Shown: piece by piece, positions 42,999 through 51,443 of the stretch
How positions within the stretch are numbered: the first letter of the stretch is position 1
Layout of the letters: each line of letters starts with the position of its first letter
DNA from: an uncultured Bacteroidales bacterium
GTDB lineage: Bacteria > Bacteroidota > Bacteroidia > Bacteroidales > UBA932
Reading direction: 5' to 3'
Length of the DNA stretch: 62,931 nt
Assembly (NCBI GenBank): GCA_945487035.1
Contig: CALYTI010000009.1
Span: forward strand, 1 to 62,931
Program-made: the position numbers and the translations under genes
Notes under the pieces: model-generated
Told to the model about the DNA's origin: nothing
Databases searched by the model: none
What the model saw: only the letters and a program-made list of their open reading frames with translations

Positions 42999-43021
42999 AA
43001 AAAAGGGCCCCGAAGGGCCCC
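42999..43021 (-). terminator. Terminator after the BACON operon
   Basis: Perfect GGGGCCC stem with a TTC loop followed on the minus strand by a T6 run, 6 nt after the stop codon of the 43027-44613 gene. Confidence 0.85.
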
Positions 43022-43026
43022 GATTG

Positions 43027-44613
43027 TTAGAATGTGATTGCGTACTTGTTTGCTTTGCGCGCTTTTCTCGTGGAAAGTTCTCTTGGGAACTTTTTCTTGG
43101 ATCCAACTGCAGAAGAAGCGGTCTCCTCTTCAGGAGCAACAACTCCCCTTGCGTGAATCTTGAGCTTGTGAGGCTCGCCGTATGGATAGTCATCGGTAAA
43201 TTCACCTTCAAAGAGCAATCCGTCTCCATCGGCAGTAACGGTAAGCGTACCGCCCTGCAGAACGAAGTAACCGTCATCCAAAGCATAGATACCAATATAG
43301 CTGCCGAAATAGCTGTTATATCCATCTACAGTGCCAGGAGTGAAATTCTGCTCGGAAGCAGGCTCTACAGTGAATGTACCGGTGAAATCATTTGTTGCGG
43401 AACTGAGCAAGAGCACGCCTTCAGTAGAATCAGCTGTTCCGCTGGTTCCAATCTGAGGATTACCGCCGCTAAATGCTACCACCATCTGATAGGACTCAAT
43501 GCCATAGTCAATGAAATTCTGGCCAAGTTCCTGGTAATAGCAGGTATCGAAGGTAACATCGTAGTCTGCAGTTACAGATGAGCCGTAAGTGCTATCACCA
43601 AAAATAATGTTCTTACTATCCATTTGCCACTTCACCTTGTGAACCCTGCCAAGCTCATCTGTAATTGTAAAGGCGAACACGCCGTCCTTGACAACAATTT
43701 CACCACCGGTGATGGCGACATAATTCTGAATGACATAATCAGCAATCTGGGAGTTGGAATTGAAAGTGAAGCCCTCCAAAGAATCGTTGAAGGTGTAAAC
43801 CCCTTCAGGGATTCCGTCTGCCTGAAGCTTGAAGAAGTCATACTCTTTCGGAAGACTGACATCAAAATTATAGAGCATTGCCGCATCTCCGTCATTAAAA
43901 TAATCCTCATTGTATACAGTGAAAACCCAGTTGGCAGTACCTGCTTCATAGTAATCCGCATAATAGGCAGCAGCGATACCATAGACTTTGTCTGTCACAC
44001 CGGCCTCCTGAGAAACCTTGACATAGGAATCTCCCTCGGAAGAGCTGACCTTAACCTTGGACTCACGGGCTGATCCCTCGTTTGCAGCAACCTCGATGGT
44101 AACGGTGTTTTCAACTACAGCCTTAGTGCTGACAACGCTGATCCAGTCTGCCATAGGAGTAACCTCATAGTCAATGTTTCCGGTAACGGTGAATGTCAGC
44201 TGACCTCCCTCGGCGCCGATGCTGAGCGGAGAATTTACAACACCGAACACATTGTTCTGAGCCTGAGTTACAAGCACGGTGAAGCTGTGCTCTGCATCAA
44301 GAGTAACTGTAATGATTGCAGAACGCTCTTCTCCACTCTCATTTGCCTCAACGGAGAAATCGACGTCATAGGAACCCTCCTTTCCGCTGTCAAGATAAAC
44401 AAATACCCACTCTTCGGAAGAAGTCATCGTCCAGTCTGAGGATGACTGGAAACTGATGAAATAATCGCCACCTTCAGCGGGAACTTCAAACTCCTCCTCA
44501 CCGTAATTGATGAGTTCAACCTTGCCGACCAAATCGCCAGGCTTAACACCTTCGCAAGCCACAAGCATCAAAGCGGCAGCGGCTGCAGAAAGAATCGAAT
44601 TGTGTTTTTTCAT
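43027..44613 (-). CDS. BACON-domain lipoprotein
   Basis: This 528-residue surface lipoprotein (AAALMLVACEG) carries two N-terminal BACON-type beta-sandwich domains: about 30-125 (VPAEGGDYFISFQSSSDWTM) and 125-210 (GAEGGQLTFTVTGNIDYEV). A longer C-terminal region of about 300 residues has repeated beta motifs (GVYTFNDSLEGFTFNSNSQI). BACON domains occur in glycan-binding and mucin-associated proteins of Bacteroidota. The C-terminal part I do not recognise. The gene follows the Omp28-like gene by 42 nt and ends at a strong terminator. Confidence 0.75.
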   Translation of the reverse strand: MKKHNSILSAAAAALMLVACEGVKPGDLVGKVELINYGEEEFEVPAEGGDYFISFQSSSDWTMTSSEEWVFVYLDSGKEGSYDVDFSVEANESGEERSAIITVTLDAEHSFTVLVTQAQNNVFGVVNSPLSIGAEGGQLTFTVTGNIDYEVTPMADWISVVSTKAVVENTVTIEVAANEGSARESKVKVSSSEGDSYVKVSQEAGVTDKVYGIAAAYYADYYEAGTANWVFTVYNEDYFNDGDAAMLYNFDVSLPKEYDFFKLQADGIPEGVYTFNDSLEGFTFNSNSQIADYVIQNYVAITGGEIVVKDGVFAFTITDELGRVHKVKWQMDSKNIIFGDSTYGSSVTADYDVTFDTCYYQELGQNFIDYGIESYQMVVAFSGGNPQIGTSGTADSTEGVLLLSSATNDFTGTFTVEPASEQNFTPGTVDGYNSYFGSYIGIYALDDGYFVLQGGTLTVTADGDGLLFEGEFTDDYPYGEPHKLKIHARGVVAPEEETASSAVGSKKKFPRELSTRKARKANKYAITF

Positions 44614-44655
44614 AACCTTGTGTTTTTAAGGTAATTAATACTAACAGTATGTGTT

Positions 44656-46047
44656 TTATTGAAAATCGTAGGAAACAGACTCACCTGCCTTCACGCTGAC
44701 TACATTATCAACATAGGCGCCTGCCTTATTTGTGTATTTTGCCCTGGAAACGGCCTGTACAGGGGATGCAGGGAAAGGACGCAGGGTGAAGATGATAGCC
44801 TCGAGCTTGCTTGCATCCCAGGATTGCTCCAGCTCTACAGAGTAAGACTTGCTGGAAATCTTTCCGGCCTCTACAGGGAAACTTTCACCGGTACAACCAG
44901 TCGGAGACACACGGACCACATGGTCGTGGACATAGTTGTTGAAATCGATTTCAGGGTAATCGGAAGCATTTCCATAGAATTTTTGAGCCTTTACAATTCC
45001 ATTCTCCACAAGCACAACGGTAAGTTTCATGGCCGGTTCACTGACAACAGAAAGAACTGACACATCCACAGTGAGTGTACTGCCATCAACTTTCACGCCG
45101 GCCTCAAAGCTGGTTGCGGAAGGATAGGACTCGGAACTTTCCTGTACAAGCCCCTCAATGCAAGCTACCGTAGCAGACTGACTATCATTAGAGAACAATC
45201 CGCGGAAATCAACAAGTCCTGTCGGCCAACCTGAGATACCGAAGACTTTAAACAGACTAGCATCTCCGCCCAGGTCATCATATACATACATAGGAACAAT
45301 TTGGGAATTCTTCTCCATGGCTTCCTCTATCGCAAAGGACATGAACGGGCAGTATCCGCACCAGGTACCGGTAAATTTGGTAACAAGGGACCTGCGGACA
45401 AACTCGCTGGAAGACTGAGTGACGCTCACAGAGACTGGCTCCCCATTGAGAGGCACCACATTGATGACCCCTGTACGAACCTGTCCATATTCCTGACTAT
45501 CCCAGGCTGCAACATCGAAACTGCATACTCCTTCGGAGAATGACAGAGCGCTGATCCATTCGGAGCCTTCGGCTATCTCAAAGGAAGGCTGAGGGTAGGC
45601 ATCAACGTTGAAACTGAAAGTTCCGCCGTGATGGGTTGCAGAGATTGATGTTGTTGATACTGATAAATGTTTCTCCTGTGCTGCGGCAGCCTGACTGACT
45701 ACTACAATGGCAGATGCGCATGCCGGAGCTGAGAAGAACACTTTTGCCTTTCTTGACTTTGTGGCTTCATTTCTGGCCACGGTAATTTCAAATTGATTTC
45801 CTTCTGCAGGACTAACGCTGATCCAGGTCTTCGCCGTGGTCTCAACTTTAGTGGAAATTTCCAATCCCTCCGGGGCTTCTACAACAAGCGTTTCAACAAG
45901 ACCCTCTTCCGGAACACTGATTTCTGAAACACTGGCGCTTACTGAACCGCCAGACACGTCCTCATTCTCCCCTTCAACAGGTTCACAAGATAAAACGAGC
46001 GCCGCACCCATAAAGGCGCAGAGGCTCAAAGCCGATAATTTTTTCAT
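44656..46047 (-). CDS. BACON lipoprotein with Omp28/thioredoxin-like domain
   Basis: This lipoprotein of about 463 residues (MGAALVLSC) has two BACON-like domains (about 30-215). A thioredoxin-like domain follows, starting KFTGTWCGYCPFMSFAIEEA (CxxC active site), with the cis-Pro in FGISGWPTGLVDFRG. A beta-rich C-terminal domain follows, as in Omp28-type proteins. This suggests a surface protein with redox or disulfide activity. I chose ATG 46047 because it gives a clean lipoprotein signal; the open frame continues upstream without coding character to 46254. TATATTTG (minus strand 46096-46089) is a likely -7 box. Confidence 0.75.
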   Translation of the reverse strand: MKKLSALSLCAFMGAALVLSCEPVEGENEDVSGGSVSASVSEISVPEEGLVETLVVEAPEGLEISTKVETTAKTWISVSPAEGNQFEITVARNEATKSRKAKVFFSAPACASAIVVVSQAAAAQEKHLSVSTTSISATHHGGTFSFNVDAYPQPSFEIAEGSEWISALSFSEGVCSFDVAAWDSQEYGQVRTGVINVVPLNGEPVSVSVTQSSSEFVRRSLVTKFTGTWCGYCPFMSFAIEEAMEKNSQIVPMYVYDDLGGDASLFKVFGISGWPTGLVDFRGLFSNDSQSATVACIEGLVQESSESYPSATSFEAGVKVDGSTLTVDVSVLSVVSEPAMKLTVVLVENGIVKAQKFYGNASDYPEIDFNNYVHDHVVRVSPTGCTGESFPVEAGKISSKSYSVELEQSWDASKLEAIIFTLRPFPASPVQAVSRAKYTNKAGAYVDNVVSVKAGESVSYDFQ

Positions 46048-46088
46048 AAAACAAAAAATTTGCTGAGGTGATACTCTAACTACTTCAA

Positions 46089-46096
46089 CAAATATA
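46089..46096 (-). promoter_or_regulatory. -7 box of the BACON operon
   Basis: TATATTTG on the minus strand 42 bp ahead of ATG 46047. The -33 element is not clear. Confidence 0.4.
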
Positions 46097-46272
46097 AGCA
46101 TACTTATTAAAAATGCTACAGTATGCCCTATATTTATTTCACCCGCCGCCTCAATTCCGCCGTCGGTATCTTCAGGCGGCTCTGAATGAGACGGCGTCGT
46201 TCCAGTTGTAGCCCACGTCAATTCTTGAAAAATTCCGGCTATCAGTACACCCACCGCCTCGTCATCGTTTAT

Positions 46273-46366
46273 AATTGGCCAAAAGTGGGGTGATTGGGTG
46301 CAATTTGGCCAGATTTAAATTTATATTTGGCCAAAAGTGGGGTGTTTTGTATATTTGTGGCCAAAT
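46273..46366 (+). promoter_or_regulatory. Promoter embedded in TTGGCCA repeats
   Basis: TTGGCCAAAAGTGGGGTG occurs twice (from 46275 and 46327, 52 bp apart). Further TTTGGCCA (46304-46311) and TGGCCAAAT copies lie between and after. The second copy overlaps a -33 TTTG (46326-46329); 20 nt later comes TATATTTG (46350-46357). This is a near-ideal promoter with operator-like or element-end repeats, reading into a 26-codon ORF. The rest of the 46097-46378 gap shows nothing else. Confidence 0.55.
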
Positions 46367-46378
46367 ATAACACGATTA

Positions 46379-46456
46379 TGGTTGGAAGTCAACTGAAACG
46401 GAACGAGTATTCCACTCGCTTTCAGAAAGTGATTACACTGGAAGATCTGTTCCGCT
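46379..46456 (+). pseudogene. Truncated 26-codon ORF behind a strong promoter
   Basis: ATG 46379 opens MVGSQLKRNEYSTRFQKVIT... and stops at TGA 46454-46456, overlapping the 3' end of the convergent HAD gene. The sequence reads like the N-terminus of a larger protein. The loss of the remainder and the strong repeated promoter upstream suggest the leftover left end of an inserted gene or element. Family not recognised. Confidence 0.3.
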
Positions 46457-47080
46457 GATGCTTGGTTTCTCCTTGGACATAATGTCCTTTATGTTCAGGA
46501 ATCTCACACCCACGGCCTCACTTCCGCCGTCGGTGTCGGGGCGGTCGCCAACCATAATGGCATTCTGAGGGGCACAACCGAGACGCTGGCAGGCGGCTCT
46601 GAACACATCCGCAAAAGGCTTGAAGCCACCCAGTGACGGGGCGTCCAGAAGGACTTCGAAAAGCCCCGGATCGATGCCCAGCGCATCGAGTTTCTCCCTA
46701 ATGAAACCATAGTCCGAAAGAATTGCAAGCCTGACTCCGTCCCTGCGCAGAGCCTGCAGGCGCGCCACAACCCCCTCGCGGGGCTTGCAATGGCGGGCTA
46801 TCTGCCGGACCATCAACGGCATATACCATCCGCTAAACCACTCACGCACCTCTGCGGCAGGGACGCCCGTCTTCGCGGACATACGGGAGAAAAGGGTATC
46901 ATAGCCCGCAAGGCCCTGCGGGCCCCGGGCTATGCTGCGCCGGCAGCTGCGCTCAGAGGCCATCAGGCGTAAAATCCGCAGGGGCCTTCTGCTTCGGAAA
47001 GCCCCAAGCGGCATCAGTATTTTCATCCAACGGTTGTCGTAAAGGGTCCCGTCGAGGTCAAAAAAGACAACCTTCGGCAT
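46433..47080 (-). CDS. HAD-superfamily hydrolase
   Basis: This 215-residue cytosolic phosphatase of the HAD subfamily has an alpha-helical cap. Motif I is VVFFDLDGTLYDN, motif II is LAILSDYGF, the Lys is in LGGFKPF, and motif IV is MVGDRPDTDGGSEAVG. The substrate is not predictable. ATG 47080 overlaps the TGA of the phosphohexomutase gene by one base (TGATG). The C-terminus reads into sequence shared with the truncated plus-strand ORF at 46379, so its last residues may not be original. Confidence 0.8.
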   Translation of the reverse strand: MPKVVFFDLDGTLYDNRWMKILMPLGAFRSRRPLRILRLMASERSCRRSIARGPQGLAGYDTLFSRMSAKTGVPAAEVREWFSGWYMPLMVRQIARHCKPREGVVARLQALRRDGVRLAILSDYGFIREKLDALGIDPGLFEVLLDAPSLGGFKPFADVFRAACQRLGCAPQNAIMVGDRPDTDGGSEAVGVRFLNIKDIMSKEKPSISGTDLPV

Positions 47081-48447
47081 CAGCTTCTGACTCCTCCGAA
47101 CTTTCCTTCGATAATCCCGCAAACCTCGGCAATGCGCGCATCAAGCTCCTCTCTGGTAGTAGCTTCGCAGATGAAGCGCAGATAAGGCTCCGTGTTGGAA
47201 GGGCGAACATTGAACCACCAGCTCGGATATTCGAGGCGGAAGCCGTCGAAGTCCATATATTTCTGAGGCTCGCCCAGGGTCTTGCGGAAATGCTCGCACA
47301 CGGCCTTCATTGCTCCGGCCTTATCCTCAAGGCGGAAGTTGATTTCGCCCGAGTTCTCATAACCGGCAATCTCGGCAATCTGCTGGCTGAAGGTCTTGCC
47401 CTGCTTCTTGAGGCCTGCGAGTATGCGGAGCACTATCATAGATGAAAGCAGTCCGCTGTCTGAATAGAAGAAATCCTTGAAATAATAGTGGCCTGCAAGC
47501 TCGCCGCCCCAGAGTCCGTCTATTTCGCGAAGCTTCGGAGCCGCGAAGGCGCGTCCCACCCTCCAGGTGTGCACATCGGCATCGTAGCGCTGCAGGAACT
47601 CGGCTACGGCCTTGGAGCTGCGGATTTCCTGAAGCACGCGAGGCGCCTTGGCTCCCCTTTCGTCGCAGAAATAGAGCGCCATCATAGCAATCACAAGGTC
47701 AGGAGCGACAAACTGTCCCTTCTCGTCCACAAACATCACGCGGTCGGCATCGCCGTCATATATCACGCCCACATCTGCACCTGTCTCGAGTACAAGCTTC
47801 TTGAGAGGCTCCACGTTCTTGGCTACCAGAGGATTAGGCTCATGGTTAGGGAAACGGCCGTCGAGCTCGTCGAAGATATAGTGAGGCTTGTCGCCGAATA
47901 CTTCCTTGGCGAAAAGGTTTGCCATACCGTTGGAAAGGTCGAAGGCAATGTTGAGATTGCTCCAGTCTGCGCGGAACTTGTCCATAAACGCAAGATAGTC
48001 CGCGTGAATGTCCTTCTCGAACACCTGGCCGCGTTTTTCGGCTACCGGAGTAGGCCGGCCCTCCTCTATCCACTGCTTGATCTGGCCGAGGCCGCTGTCA
48101 AGACCTACCGGAAGGGCGTTCTCGCGGGAAACCTTCATTCCGTTGTATTTAGCCGCGTTGTGGGAAGCGGTGATCTGGACTGAAGCCTTGAATCCGTAGT
48201 ATGCGGTAGAGAAGTACACCATAGGGGTACTGCTCAGACCGATATCGTAAACATCGGCTCCAGCATCATTGATACCTTTTATCAGATTGTCGTGTATCTC
48301 CTGAGATGACACCCTGCAGTCCCTTCCGACAAGCACCTTGTCGGTTGAAAGCAAGGATGGGAGAAAATAGCCCACCTTGTAGGCTACGGTAGCGTCGAAA
48401 TCTTCGTTGTAGATTCCGCGGATGTCGTAGGCGTGAAATGCACCCAT
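47080..48447 (-). CDS. manB: Phosphomannomutase/phosphoglucomutase
   Basis: This 455-residue alpha-D-phosphohexomutase has four domains. The catalytic phosphoserine loop is ITASHNAAKYNGMKV, the Mg-binding loop is YDGDADRVMFVDE, the sugar-specificity loop is WGGELAGHYYF, and the phosphate-binding loop is RPSNTEPYLRF. The GGELAGHY form is usual in PMM/PGM enzymes making mannose-1-phosphate or glucose-1-phosphate for nucleotide sugars. It lies 2 nt after def and is coupled to the HAD gene. Confidence 0.92.
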   Translation of the reverse strand: MGAFHAYDIRGIYNEDFDATVAYKVGYFLPSLLSTDKVLVGRDCRVSSQEIHDNLIKGINDAGADVYDIGLSSTPMVYFSTAYYGFKASVQITASHNAAKYNGMKVSRENALPVGLDSGLGQIKQWIEEGRPTPVAEKRGQVFEKDIHADYLAFMDKFRADWSNLNIAFDLSNGMANLFAKEVFGDKPHYIFDELDGRFPNHEPNPLVAKNVEPLKKLVLETGADVGVIYDGDADRVMFVDEKGQFVAPDLVIAMMALYFCDERGAKAPRVLQEIRSSKAVAEFLQRYDADVHTWRVGRAFAAPKLREIDGLWGGELAGHYYFKDFFYSDSGLLSSMIVLRILAGLKKQGKTFSQQIAEIAGYENSGEINFRLEDKAGAMKAVCEHFRKTLGEPQKYMDFDGFRLEYPSWWFNVRPSNTEPYLRFICEATTREELDARIAEVCGIIEGKFGGVRS

Positions 48448-48449
48448 GG

Positions 48450-49004
48450 TTATTTGATTTTAGCTCTGTATTGTGTGCCGACCTTTCCTTTGCTTATGTT
48501 GTTGAGTTTGCCTGCAAGCATCTTCTTGCGGATAGGTGCGACAAGGTCGGTAAAGACGCATCCGTCCAGATGGCTCAGTTCGTGCTGCACCATACGGCAG
48601 CCGAACTTGTCGAAGGTCTCGGTGACCTTCTCAAGATTCTCGTTGTAGTATTCGACGGTAATGGACTCGGGACGCACCACATCGGCATAGACTCCCGGAA
48701 CGCTGAGGCAGCCTTCGGAATACTCGCACTTTTTGTCGGACTGGGATGTAACTACGGGATTGATAAGGGTCCTGAAAAAGCCCTTCAAATAAGGGAATTC
48801 TTCAGATACTACATCTCCATCCACGATTACCACCCGCTTGGAAACTCCAATCTGGGGTGCTGCAAGACCGCATCCGTCAGCTACTTTGAGCGTATCCTTG
48901 AGGTCCTGAACAAGGGACTTGAGTCCCTCGGTGTCATTGAGGTCGAAAGGCTCGGCTACCTTGCGGAGCACTTCCGAGCCATAAAGATAAATCGGTTGTA
49001 TCAT
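48450..49004 (-). CDS. def: Peptide deformylase
   Basis: This 184-residue metalloenzyme removes N-formyl groups from nascent proteins. All three family motifs are present: GCGLAAPQIGV (GxGLAAxQ), EGCLSVPG with the metal-binding Cys, and QHELSHLDG (HExxH). The second motif-3 residue is Ser where Asp is common. The gene overlaps ruvX by 4 nt. Confidence 0.95.
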   Translation of the reverse strand: MIQPIYLYGSEVLRKVAEPFDLNDTEGLKSLVQDLKDTLKVADGCGLAAPQIGVSKRVVIVDGDVVSEEFPYLKGFFRTLINPVVTSQSDKKCEYSEGCLSVPGVYADVVRPESITVEYYNENLEKVTETFDKFGCRMVQHELSHLDGCVFTDLVAPIRKKMLAGKLNNISKGKVGTQYRAKIK

Positions 49005-49417
49005 TTCTTTTTGTCCAGATAACTCTGGAGAATTATTGCGGCGCTGATTTTGTCCACCTCTGTCTTGTCCCTGCGCCTGGAGGCTTTCATTCCTCCGTCT
49101 ATCATTGCCCTGTGGGCAAGAACGGAAGTGAAGCGTTCGTCCTCCAGAGCAATCGGCACGCTCGGGAAAGCTTTCGAGAGTTTGTCAAGGAAAGCGTCGA
49201 CTTCCTTGGCGGTCTGGGCGGGAGCCCCATTGAGATTGAGGGGATATCCTACCACAAACATGGTTATGGTCTGCCCTCCGGCTACAAATTTTTGCAGATA
49301 TTCTATTATCTTTGCGGATGGCAGCGTTTCCAGAGGAGATGCGAATATTCCAAGAGGGTCACTGACAGCGAGTCCTGTCCTTGCACTTCCGAAATCTATT
49401 CCTATCAGTCTGTCCAT
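49001..49417 (-). CDS. ruvX: Putative pre-16S rRNA nuclease / Holliday junction resolvase YqgF
   Basis: This 138-residue RNase H-fold protein starts LIGIDFGSARTGLAVSDPLG (catalytic Asp). MFVVGYPLNLNG and ALEDERFTSVLAHRAMI (second acidic residue) follow, and it ends DKISAAIILQSYL. The family processes the 5' end of 16S rRNA in E. coli and was named as a resolvase. A CAAATTTA complement (-7 TAAATTTG, 49432-49425) lies upstream, giving a promoter divergent from the M23 peptidase gene. Confidence 0.92.
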   Translation of the reverse strand: MDRLIGIDFGSARTGLAVSDPLGIFASPLETLPSAKIIEYLQKFVAGGQTITMFVVGYPLNLNGAPAQTAKEVDAFLDKLSKAFPSVPIALEDERFTSVLAHRAMIDGGMKASRRRDKTEVDKISAAIILQSYLDKKK

Positions 49418-49442
49418 AATGCTGCAAATTTAATTATAAAGT

Positions 49443-50285
49443 ATGGGAAGACAAAACCGAAAAAAATTATACCGGCTTTCTCTGATTGACGATGCGTCTC
49501 ACGAGAAAATCTATTCGATAAAGTTTACCAAAGGAGGCTTTTTCACGGTTCTTGCAGTAAGTGTATGCTCACTGCTCGGAGGACTCTACGCACTGCTGGT
49601 ATTCACGCCGCTGCATTACACGGTACCCGGCTATCCGGATGCGGATTTCAGGAATCAGGCTGTACGCAACGCCATCAAAATCGACTCCCTGGAGGCTGCA
49701 ATGACCCGTTGGAAGCTCTATGCCGACAACCTCAACCGCACGCTTGCGGGAGAGCAGACCCTGTCCCTGGACAGCCTTCTGAGGACTGACGGCAACGCTT
49801 ATCTTGAAGAAAAGGATGCGGAATACCTGCGCAAGCAGGACGCTGCCCTGAGGGAAAAGGTGGCAAAGGAGGAGCAGTTCGGCGTCTCAGGAGGCTCGAA
49901 GCGCAACCTTCCGATTGAGGGAGTGCATTTCTTCACCCCGCTCAAGGGCCGTATCTCCAACGGTTTCAATCTCGCTACCCACCCTGCCGTGGACATCACC
50001 GCACCTGCCAATTCTGTGGTAAAAGCCGCCCTGGACGGCACCGTGACCTACGCCGGATGGAGCGACGAGTACGGTTATACCATCACAATTCAGCACGCCG
50101 GCGACATACTTACTACCTACAAGCACAACCGCAAGCTGAGCAAAAAGGTGGGAGACAAGGTTTCCGCCGGAACTGCCATTGCGATTGTGGGCAATACCGG
50201 CTCGCTCAGCAACGGGGACCATCTCCATTTCGAGCTTTGGTACAAGGGCGAAGCAGTTGATCCTACAATGTACATTTCATTCTGA
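49443..50285 (+). CDS. M23-family LytM-type metallopeptidase
   Basis: This 280-residue protein has one TM helix (about 29-50), placing the rest in the periplasm. A charged helical segment (about 65-145) leads to a C-terminal LytM domain (about 165-275). Its zinc and catalytic residues are visible in THPAVDITAP (H-x3-D), YKHNRKLSKKVGD and the HLHFEL motif. It should cleave peptidoglycan cross-links or act as an activator of amidases. Its stop and the dxr start are at the same position (50285), a 1-nt overlap. Confidence 0.9.
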   Translation: MGRQNRKKLYRLSLIDDASHEKIYSIKFTKGGFFTVLAVSVCSLLGGLYALLVFTPLHYTVPGYPDADFRNQAVRNAIKIDSLEAAMTRWKLYADNLNRTLAGEQTLSLDSLLRTDGNAYLEEKDAEYLRKQDAALREKVAKEEQFGVSGGSKRNLPIEGVHFFTPLKGRISNGFNLATHPAVDITAPANSVVKAALDGTVTYAGWSDEYGYTITIQHAGDILTTYKHNRKLSKKVGDKVSAGTAIAIVGNTGSLSNGDHLHFELWYKGEAVDPTMYISF

Positions 50286-51439
50286 TGGGAAAGAGGAGAA
50301 TAGCAATACTGGGCTCCACCGGCTCAATTGGCACTCAGGCCCTGGATGTCATACGCCAGCACCGCGACCTGTTTGAGGTCGAGCTGATAAGCGCATACCG
50401 CAGCACAGAACTGCTCTGCGCCCAGGCAAGAGAGTTCGATGCCAACAGTGTGGTCATCTGCGACGAGGCTCTCTACAAGGAAGTGTCAGACAGCCTATGG
50501 AATACCGATTCCAAGGTCTTCGCGGGAGTCGAAAGCCTATGCGAACTGGTCAAGGGAGACAATATAGATATAGTAGTAGGGGCTATGGTGGGCTTCTCCG
50601 GCCTGCGCCCTACCCTTGCAGCGCTTGAAGCAAGCAAAATAGTAGCCCTTGCCAATAAGGAAACCCTGGTTGCGGCAGGAGGAATCGTAACCCGAACAGC
50701 GCGCGAGCACAACGCGGCCATTCTCCCGGTGGACAGCGAACATTCTGCCATCTTCCAGTGCCTTCTCGGAGCTCAGGGCAATGAACTGGTAAAGATTCAT
50801 CTCACCGCTTCCGGAGGCCCTTTCAGAACCTGGAGCAGAGAGCGCATTGCCGGGGCAAGCGCTGCCGACGCCCTCAAGCACCCGAACTGGGATATGGGAG
50901 CAAAGGTAACCATCGACTCCGCTACAATGATGAACAAGGGCTTGGAGCTCATCGAGGCCTGCTGGCTGTTCGACGTGGTTCCTTCTATGGTAAATGTCGT
51001 GGTGCACCCCGAATCCATTGTCCACTCGATGGTGGAATTCGCGGACGGCGCTGTCATCGCCCAGCTCGGTTGCCCGGATATGCGCGAGCCAATAGGACTT
51101 GCACTCAGTTTCCCGGCAAGACTTACGGTAGGTAACAGGAAACTGGATTTTGCGAGCCTCGGAGCCCTGCATTTCGAGAGCCCTGACGAGGAGCGTTTCC
51201 CTAACCTTGGCATAGCCCGAAGGGCCTTCGAACGAGGGGGCAATATTCCTTGCGCGATGAATGCAGCCAACGAAGTGGCGGTCAAGGCCTTCCTTGAGGG
51301 CAGGACCAGCTTCTACGGCATTACCGATATTATCGAGAAAAGTGTCAGTGGTGCGACTTTTGTTGCCGACCCTACGCTCGACGATATCTTCTCGACTCAC
51401 GAGGAGACCATTCGCTGCGCTAAGGAATTAATCAGATAG
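50285..51439 (+). CDS. dxr: 1-deoxy-D-xylulose 5-phosphate reductoisomerase
   Basis: This 384-residue enzyme catalyses the second step of the MEP isoprenoid pathway. The NADPH-binding GSTGSIGTQALDVI is at the N-terminus, then ALANKETLVAAG. The metal-binding LPVDSEHSAIFQCL is followed by LTASGGPFR and the active-site loop of GAKVTIDSATMMNKGLE; NEVAVKAFL is near the end. It lies 4 nt before rseP, a conserved Bacteroidota arrangement. Another MEP gene, ispE, is at 57051-57809. Confidence 0.96.
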   Translation: MGKRRIAILGSTGSIGTQALDVIRQHRDLFEVELISAYRSTELLCAQAREFDANSVVICDEALYKEVSDSLWNTDSKVFAGVESLCELVKGDNIDIVVGAMVGFSGLRPTLAALEASKIVALANKETLVAAGGIVTRTAREHNAAILPVDSEHSAIFQCLLGAQGNELVKIHLTASGGPFRTWSRERIAGASAADALKHPNWDMGAKVTIDSATMMNKGLELIEACWLFDVVPSMVNVVVHPESIVHSMVEFADGAVIAQLGCPDMREPIGLALSFPARLTVGNRKLDFASLGALHFESPDEERFPNLGIARRAFERGGNIPCAMNAANEVAVKAFLEGRTSFYGITDIIEKSVSGATFVADPTLDDIFSTHEETIRCAKELIR

Positions 51440-51443
51440 GACA

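Noticed and set aside
46048..46254. Upstream extension of the Omp28-like lipoprotein to 46254
   Set aside because: It would bury the lipoprotein signal 70 residues inside the protein and cover the -7 box.
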